64,000 nt of DNA. It comes from Vibrio gigantis (GTDB taxonomy: Bacteria > Pseudomonadota > Gammaproteobacteria > Enterobacterales > Vibrionaceae). The notes beneath the pieces are model-generated. The model worked only from the letters and a program-made list of their open reading frames with translations. It ran no database searches and had not been told where the DNA came from. Each line of letters starts with the position of its first letter. Positions within the stretch are counted from its first letter, which is position 1. The position numbers and the translations under genes are program-made. The stretch covers positions 1,674,001-1,738,000 of the forward strand of contig NZ_AP025493.1 of assembly GCF_024347515.1 (NCBI RefSeq). The letters run 5' to 3'. Below, in pieces: positions 59,173 to 64,000 of this stretch.

Positions 59173-60465
59173 GTGTATTCAAAAATATTTCCCTCTCCGT
59201 TTGCTGAGCTTTCACCTGTAAAAAAAGTAGCTATTTTAGGGCTGCCACTTATTGCAGCGATTGGAGTTGCTCTGCAATCTTCGCAATCAAATCTGACAAA
59301 AACGATCGAGCTTGATCTACCGGACTCAACGGTTATTGAATCTATTCTATCGCCTTCTTCTGTTACCGTAATTGAGCCGCCGACATTTGAGTATCAAATT
59401 CAATCTGGCGATAACTTGAGTAGCATTTTCACTCATCTTGGATTTTCTTATAAATCGATGATGAGCGTGATGGAAACCGATTTGAACTTCCTTGCTTTAG
59501 ATACACTTCGTCCGGGTAACACATTACGCTTTTGGCGTGATGAAGCGACCGGCGACCTTTCTAAAATGGAACTTCAGTTTAGTGTTGCAGACAAAGTGGT
59601 TTACCAACTGCTTGATGACGGCAGCTACGAATTCGAAGACATCTCTATTCCTGGTGAATGGAAGCAAAAGCCTTTAGTGGGTAATATTCAAGGCAGTTTC
59701 TCTATGTCGGCGAACAAGGTTGGCTTGAGCAGTCTTGAGATTGACCATATTGTGACTCTTCTTAAAGACAAGCTGAATTTTAGCCGAGACCTACGTGCTG
59801 GCGATCAGTTTGAAGTGCTTCAAAAAGCGCAATATGTAGATGGTGTTGCAACCGGAAAACGTGAAATTGAAGCAATTAAGATCATGAATCGTAACCGAGT
59901 TGTGTCAGCGTACTTACACACTGACGGGCAATATTACGATGCTAATGGCGATAGTTTACAACGCGCTTTCCAACGCTACCCAGTGAGCAGTGGTTGGCGT
60001 CAGAGTTCTCAGTTCAACCCTAAGCGCTTACACCCTGTGACGGGCCGAGTCTCACCACATAACGGTACAGACTTCGCGACGCCAATTGGCACGCCGGTTC
60101 AAGCAACGGGTGATGGCAAAGTTATTATGACGCGTAAGCACCCATATGCCGGTAACTACGTGGTCATTCAGCACGGCAGCACTTATAAAACACGCTACCT
60201 ACATTTGAGTAAGATCCTCGTTCGTAAAGGACAAACGGTATCTCGTGGTCAGCGTATTGGTTTATCTGGTAAAACTGGTCGAGTGACAGGCGCACACTTG
60301 CACTATGAGCTGATTGAACGTGGTCGTCCTGTTAACGCAATGACAGCTAATATCCCAATGGCAGATTCTGTGCCTAAAAAGGAAAAAGCGACGTTTGTAG
60401 CAGCAAGAGATGAAGCTGATAAGCTGTTAAAGGTTGCTTTAGAAGCTCAATCTAATAACAGCTAG
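59173..60465 (+). CDS. M23 cell-wall DD-endopeptidase (ShyA/MepM-like)
   Basis: The 430-residue protein starts with GTG at 59173; no in-frame ATG upstream escapes a stop. An N-terminal anchor or signal (about 18-36) is followed by a LysM-like and OapA-type region (FEYQIQSGDNLSSIFTHLGF, about 73-92). The M23 lysostaphin-type catalytic domain follows, with zinc ligands His296 and Asp300 in HNGTDFA and His375/His377 in HLHYEL. Length and layout match the 430-residue ShyA of V. cholerae, which cuts peptidoglycan cross-links for cell growth. The weak start may limit its level. Confidence 0.9.
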   Translation: MYSKIFPSPFAELSPVKKVAILGLPLIAAIGVALQSSQSNLTKTIELDLPDSTVIESILSPSSVTVIEPPTFEYQIQSGDNLSSIFTHLGFSYKSMMSVMETDLNFLALDTLRPGNTLRFWRDEATGDLSKMELQFSVADKVVYQLLDDGSYEFEDISIPGEWKQKPLVGNIQGSFSMSANKVGLSSLEIDHIVTLLKDKLNFSRDLRAGDQFEVLQKAQYVDGVATGKREIEAIKIMNRNRVVSAYLHTDGQYYDANGDSLQRAFQRYPVSSGWRQSSQFNPKRLHPVTGRVSPHNGTDFATPIGTPVQATGDGKVIMTRKHPYAGNYVVIQHGSTYKTRYLHLSKILVRKGQTVSRGQRIGLSGKTGRVTGAHLHYELIERGRPVNAMTANIPMADSVPKKEKATFVAARDEADKLLKVALEAQSNNS

Positions 60466-60520
60466 TTGGATCTCTTAGAGATAACCCAACATTAGGCTGT
60501 TAATCATCAAGCAGTCAGCT

Positions 60521-60572
60521 AAAACCGCGAGAGTATCACTCAGAATAGAGTTATGCCCTCGCGGTTTTTTCG
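60521..60572 (+). terminator. Terminator after the M23 peptidase gene
   Basis: AAAACCGCGAG pairs exactly with CTCGCGGTTTT across a 26-base loop, followed by T residues. Confidence 0.8.
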
Positions 60573-60600
60573 ATCCTAAATTAATACAACGGATAGCGGT

Positions 60601-62454
60601 TTAAGCCAAAGGCTCCGAATGCGTGATATAGCTGACGATAGCCTCTGGTCGCATCGGTGGTGAGTAGAAGTATCCTTGGATTTTGTCACATCCCATTGCG
60701 TGCAACTTTTCTAATTGCTCACGCTTTTCTACACCTTCCGCAACCAATGATACATTGAGCCTATGAGCGAGTTGGATAATCAACCAAACGACGCTCTCGG
60801 AAGTTGAGTTAGTCAGCAAGTTACGGATAAAGGTGGCATCAATTTTAATGCAATCTATGGGGTAGCTGTGAATATAGTTCAAACTGGAGTAGCCCGTACC
60901 AAAATCGTCTAGTGCAATTCTAAAGCCTTGCCCTCTCAAAAAGTTAAGTGCCGATTTTGTCTCTTGGGTTGGAGATAACAACACCGTTTCGGTTAACTCA
61001 ATAACAAACTCATTGGCTTTAAAATGGTGTTGTTCAATGGTTTGAGTGAGATAGGAAATGTAACGCTGAGAGTCGGTAAGCTCATGAGCTGAACAGTTGA
61101 TTCCAAGCTTAACCTTGTAACCTAAGCCTTGTTCTAATGTGGTTTTAGCACGGCACACTAACTCGATAATACGTTCACCTAACTCAACAATCAGCCCAGA
61201 CTCTTCAGCTACTTGAATGAACTCCACTGGCGATATGTCACCATGTCTGGCGGTTTTCCAGCGAGTCAGTACCTCGAAGTATTCCCATTGTGTGTCACCT
61301 TGACTGACAATTGGCTGCACAACCACATACATACCATTGTCATTAGGTACATAACTATTTGACACCGGGTTTTCAAGCTCACTTCGCAGAGCGGCGACTA
61401 ACTCGGCCTTTCTTTGGTAGCGTAGCCTTAGATGGGTGTCATAACATTGAATGTGAGTATCTTGGTTATGTTTGCACTCCTTTAGCGCCAAGCTAGTGTT
61501 GAAAATGATTTGCTCGATGTCTTTGGTGTCTCCGTCTGAGCGTGCAATACCGATGCTAACGTCAAAATCGATCTTGATATCAACACTACTATAGCCTTGT
61601 TTTATTTTGGCCAGAATTTCTTCGCATACGGCGATTGGATTAGAATGATAGGTGATAAAAGCAAACTCATTACCCGCAGTCCGGAAAGCCAGATTGCGCT
61701 CGGGTAAGGTGCGGCGCAAAATTTCAGCGACATATTGAAGTACTTTATCGCCAATATAATTACCGTATATATCATTAATCGCTTTGAAGCTATTGATGTC
61801 GAGTAACCCGATGGTGAACGGTGTGACGCTCTGTTGAGTAATAGATTCCAAGGTATCTGATAAACAACTTCTGTTTAGTAACCCGGTAAGGCTGTCGTGT
61901 GACACCTCATAACTGAGTTGATTCACCAGTTGCTCTGAGCGATCGTTAAACCACATTTCTCTTAATGTGTGGATTATGATGTCTGCGAATAGTTGATGGT
62001 GCTTTATCGCATCTTGTTGCTGATCTGGGCTAATAGGTGTAGTGAATGTCGAAAACAATACCCCCATAACTTCACCACTTTGAGTACAAGTAGGGATAGC
62101 AATAGAGTTTTGAGAGGTGATTTCTCGTTTAAACGCCGACGTAGGTAGAGATTGAACGATGTATTGTGCAAAGGAGCAATCTGGGTGGTTTTGATTGATT
62201 GCTTGCTGATAGATTTGACCATGACGAGGGTTGATCTTGTCATGTAATACATGGTCAGAATGTGCAATCACTAAAGGAATGATTTGGTCTGGGAAGTACT
62301 TTTTCTCGATAATGCTGGTGTATTGTGTCCCAAAAGCTTGGTGTAAGGTGAGTACAGCTGACTCTAGAAGGTCGACTCCTTCCAACTTTAACAAGCGGCC
62401 AATGCGCTCTGTGTTTATTATGCTGCTTTGTGTATGTTGAGTCATAGTCACCAT
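60601..62454 (-). CDS. GAF-GGDEF-EAL protein, probable c-di-GMP phosphodiesterase
   Basis: The 617-residue protein has an N-terminal GAF-type sensor (about 5-175), a GGDEF domain (about 185-340) whose active loop reads AGNEF instead of GGDEF, and an EAL domain (about 375-610). The EAL catalytic residues look intact: EVLTRW for EALLRW, NCSAHEL, ELTET, DDFGTGYSS and EGVE. So it probably breaks c-di-GMP, with the degenerate GGDEF as a GTP-sensing part. No membrane helix. Possible starts are the ATG at 62454 or three codons later; neither has a strong ribosome site. Confidence 0.9.
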   Translation of the reverse strand: MVTMTQHTQSSIINTERIGRLLKLEGVDLLESAVLTLHQAFGTQYTSIIEKKYFPDQIIPLVIAHSDHVLHDKINPRHGQIYQQAINQNHPDCSFAQYIVQSLPTSAFKREITSQNSIAIPTCTQSGEVMGVLFSTFTTPISPDQQQDAIKHHQLFADIIIHTLREMWFNDRSEQLVNQLSYEVSHDSLTGLLNRSCLSDTLESITQQSVTPFTIGLLDINSFKAINDIYGNYIGDKVLQYVAEILRRTLPERNLAFRTAGNEFAFITYHSNPIAVCEEILAKIKQGYSSVDIKIDFDVSIGIARSDGDTKDIEQIIFNTSLALKECKHNQDTHIQCYDTHLRLRYQRKAELVAALRSELENPVSNSYVPNDNGMYVVVQPIVSQGDTQWEYFEVLTRWKTARHGDISPVEFIQVAEESGLIVELGERIIELVCRAKTTLEQGLGYKVKLGINCSAHELTDSQRYISYLTQTIEQHHFKANEFVIELTETVLLSPTQETKSALNFLRGQGFRIALDDFGTGYSSLNYIHSYPIDCIKIDATFIRNLLTNSTSESVVWLIIQLAHRLNVSLVAEGVEKREQLEKLHAMGCDKIQGYFYSPPMRPEAIVSYITHSEPLA

Positions 62455-62549
62455 CCGTAGTTAACCAGAGTCATCGTGCATAAGTTGATATGCGTCTTGT
62501 TTATTATTGACCGAGTTGTATACCTTTTCAAATTTATTTGTGACTAAAT

Positions 62550-63446
62550 TCACAAAATCTGGGTGCTACGCTCTTTATCTAGCCTCTCTTTAAGATGATC
62601 CAAAAATAGTTTTGTTCGTGTATGAGAATAATCAAGCTTAGGGTAATAGGCGTAAACCATCACTTCGTCGGCGGTAATATTTGGCAATACTGGAACTAAT
62701 GTCCCTTGTTTTAGATCTTCTTTGATCATCGCTTTGATGGTTAACAATACGCCCATTCCTCGCTTGGCTGCGTGAAATAGAGCCTCTGGGTTGGTTGTCG
62801 CAAAGTTTCCATTCAACGTGATTCGTTGACCTTTCGTCAGCGTAACCTCTCGAGTGGGACGCTCGCCCCAAATCAGCGAATTGTGTTGTTCTAAATCTTG
62901 CTCGCAGCTTGGGTAACCGTGTTTAGCCAAGTAGCTCGGAGCGGCATAGAAACCAGCCTTGTGCTCAAACAAAGGTGTTTTTTTAAAGCTTAACGAGTTG
63001 AGTTGTTCAAGTTCGCGGCTTATCACCAGATCTAAGCCAAGTTCAGGCAGTTGCCCAGAGGTGGTGGTGATGAGCTGTACCTTAATATCCGGATACTTTT
63101 CAAGGAAGTCGTCCATGTGCTGAACCAGAAACTTAGAGCCGACCGCGATGGTCGCACCTATCTTCAGTAAGCCTGCAGGAGTTTGGTTAACTGAGCGGGT
63201 TTCATCAATGATCGACTGCCAGTTATCGAGTTGGTCTTTGGCTCTTTGGTAAAATAGTGCGCCCGCTTCGGTTTGGCTGATTGAGCGAGTCGTTCGCTTT
63301 AAAAGTTGAGTGCCAATGCGCTCTTCAAGCCAGTTTACTCTTTTACTGATCGCTGAGCTTGTGGTGTTGAGTTTACGCGCAGCACCGTTGAAACTGCCTT
63401 CTTCCACCACTCTAACGTAGCTCTTTACGTTGAGAATCCAATCCAT
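62550..63446 (-). CDS. LysR-family regulator divergent from the MFS gene
   Basis: The 298-residue protein has a typical LysR N-terminal helix-turn-helix (about 5-62, SFNGAARKLNTTSSAISKRVNWLEERIG) and an effector domain that resembles the LrhA/CrgA-type group. It is divergent from a Bcr/CflA transporter gene with 108 bases between, so it most likely controls that gene. The inducer is unknown. AGGAAACAAT precedes the ATG. Confidence 0.9.
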   Translation of the reverse strand: MDWILNVKSYVRVVEEGSFNGAARKLNTTSSAISKRVNWLEERIGTQLLKRTTRSISQTEAGALFYQRAKDQLDNWQSIIDETRSVNQTPAGLLKIGATIAVGSKFLVQHMDDFLEKYPDIKVQLITTTSGQLPELGLDLVISRELEQLNSLSFKKTPLFEHKAGFYAAPSYLAKHGYPSCEQDLEQHNSLIWGERPTREVTLTKGQRITLNGNFATTNPEALFHAAKRGMGVLLTIKAMIKEDLKQGTLVPVLPNITADEVMVYAYYPKLDYSHTRTKLFLDHLKERLDKERSTQIL

Positions 63447-63554
63447 ATTGTTTCCTGTTAGGACTTAATTAAATTCCAATTTGGTTAATTATCAATTACT
63501 GGTTTTGAATATAAACTTATATCATGAACAAATATCAAACGAATAGGGAATTTT

Positions 63555-64000
63555 TTGAGCCAATCGACCTTTAAAAAAACGCCGTTACTTTTAGCAATGA
63601 TGATTATTGCTACGGGGCAGGTAGGTGTGAGTATCTATTTGCCATCTTTGCCGTTAATTGCTTCTGACTTAAGTGTGACTCAGGTAGATGTACAGCTGCT
63701 CGTCACGCTGTTTCTTGTGGGTTTTGGCTTGTCTCAGCTATTTTACGGACCTATGTCTGATGCGGTGGGAAGACGGCCTATCTTCTTGTTAGGTCAGGGC
63801 GTTTATTTGATTGGTACTATCGTTTGTGTCGTGTTTTCTGACAACATGCTGGCGCTAGAGGTTGGCCGTTTGTTGCAAGGTTTAGGAGCGGGTAGTGCTT
63901 CGGTTCTCGGACGAAGTGTGCTCCGCGACAGCTATGATGGCCCTCAACTGACCAAAGCGTTGTCTTATATCTCGATTACGGCTTCTATTATGCCGATCAT
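63555..64000 (+). CDS. Bcr/CflA-family drug-resistance MFS transporter, 3' end cut
   Basis: An open frame of 148 codons from a TTG at 63555 (AGGGA eight bases upstream) reaches the right edge. The product contains IIATGQVGVSIYLPSLPLIA (first helix), SQLFYGPMSDAVGRRPIFLLG (the MFS loop motif G-x3-D-x2-G-R-R), and LLQGLGAGSASVLGRSVLRD (helix 4), which match Bcr/CflA efflux proteins. The full family length is about 390-400. The next in-frame ATG is at 63597, and using it would remove part of helix 1. Drug export is inferred from family. Confidence 0.85.
   Translation, partial: MSQSTFKKTPLLLAMMIIATGQVGVSIYLPSLPLIASDLSVTQVDVQLLVTLFLVGFGLSQLFYGPMSDAVGRRPIFLLGQGVYLIGTIVCVVFSDNMLALEVGRLLQGLGAGSASVLGRSVLRDSYDGPQLTKALSYISITASIMPI

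Noticed and set aside
1..64000. CRISPR arrays, tRNA or rRNA genes, insertion sequences, prophage
   Set aside because: No regularly spaced repeats, cloverleaf-like CCA ends, transposase-like frames or phage structural genes were seen on either strand.

Overview
The window looks like a stretch of a Vibrio chromosome, probably the smaller replicon of a marine Splendidus-like species. The main evidence is the complete Vibrio-type heme locus (tonB-exbB-exbD-hutBCD divergent from hutWXZ), a LuxT-type regulator, a cut-off gene that reads as a LuxM/AinS autoinducer synthase, and Vibrio-like base composition. No rRNA, tRNA, insertion sequence, integron or CRISPR array was seen. Two genes run off the ends: luxM on the left and a Bcr/CflA-type transporter on the right.

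Layout. 1-2.9 kb: luxM (luxN would be expected just outside the window), a small lipoprotein and an ADP-ribosyltransferase-like protein. 3-8.2 kb: glyoxylate shunt (aceA, a divergent LysR regulator, malate synthase G). 8.3-25.2 kb: a taurine/sulfonate catabolism island. It holds a GabD-like aldehyde dehydrogenase, an IclR regulator, pta, a TSUP sulfite exporter, a MoxR-type AAA+/VWA pair, xsc, an AT-rich FRG-domain gene, a TauXY-like taurine dehydrogenase, a TauKLM-like TRAP transporter and a secreted tandem-Cache protein. Read together: taurine is imported by the TRAP system and oxidised by TauXY to sulfoacetaldehyde. Xsc then gives acetyl phosphate and sulfite, Pta makes acetyl-CoA, and TSUP expels sulfite. 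The adjacent glyoxylate shunt is what growth on the resulting C2 units needs.

25.4-28.1 kb: a 190-residue protein that is a stand-alone relative of the inserted alpha/beta domain of malate synthase G, followed by a BCCT transporter. 28.2-40.4 kb: mixed housekeeping and hypothetical genes (M14 peptidase, DUF808, pyrC with a PurR-like box, a 52-residue Pmp3 protein not caught by length-limited ORF calling, a MOSC/ferredoxin-reductase fusion, nadE with a divergent NadD-like gene, an acyltransferase, a 22-residue-repeat solenoid protein, luxT). 40.8-48.5 kb: heme uptake and use, with a Fur box in the divergent promoter. 48.6-64 kb: cobalamin adenosyltransferase-like protein, CheV, PpiC, cytoplasmic GH13 amylase, chemoreceptor, YjiH, DUF1275, GFA, CBM48, M23 endopeptidase, a GAF-GGDEF-EAL protein with a degenerate GGDEF, and a LysR/MFS pair.

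The observations most worth following are an eight-base Qrr-sRNA-complementary site that covers the luxM ribosome binding site, the malate synthase G-derived mini-protein, the AAA+/VWA pair and FRG gene inside the taurine island, and candidate operators shared by pta and xsc. All functional calls come from reading sequence and recalled family knowledge; no database search was run.
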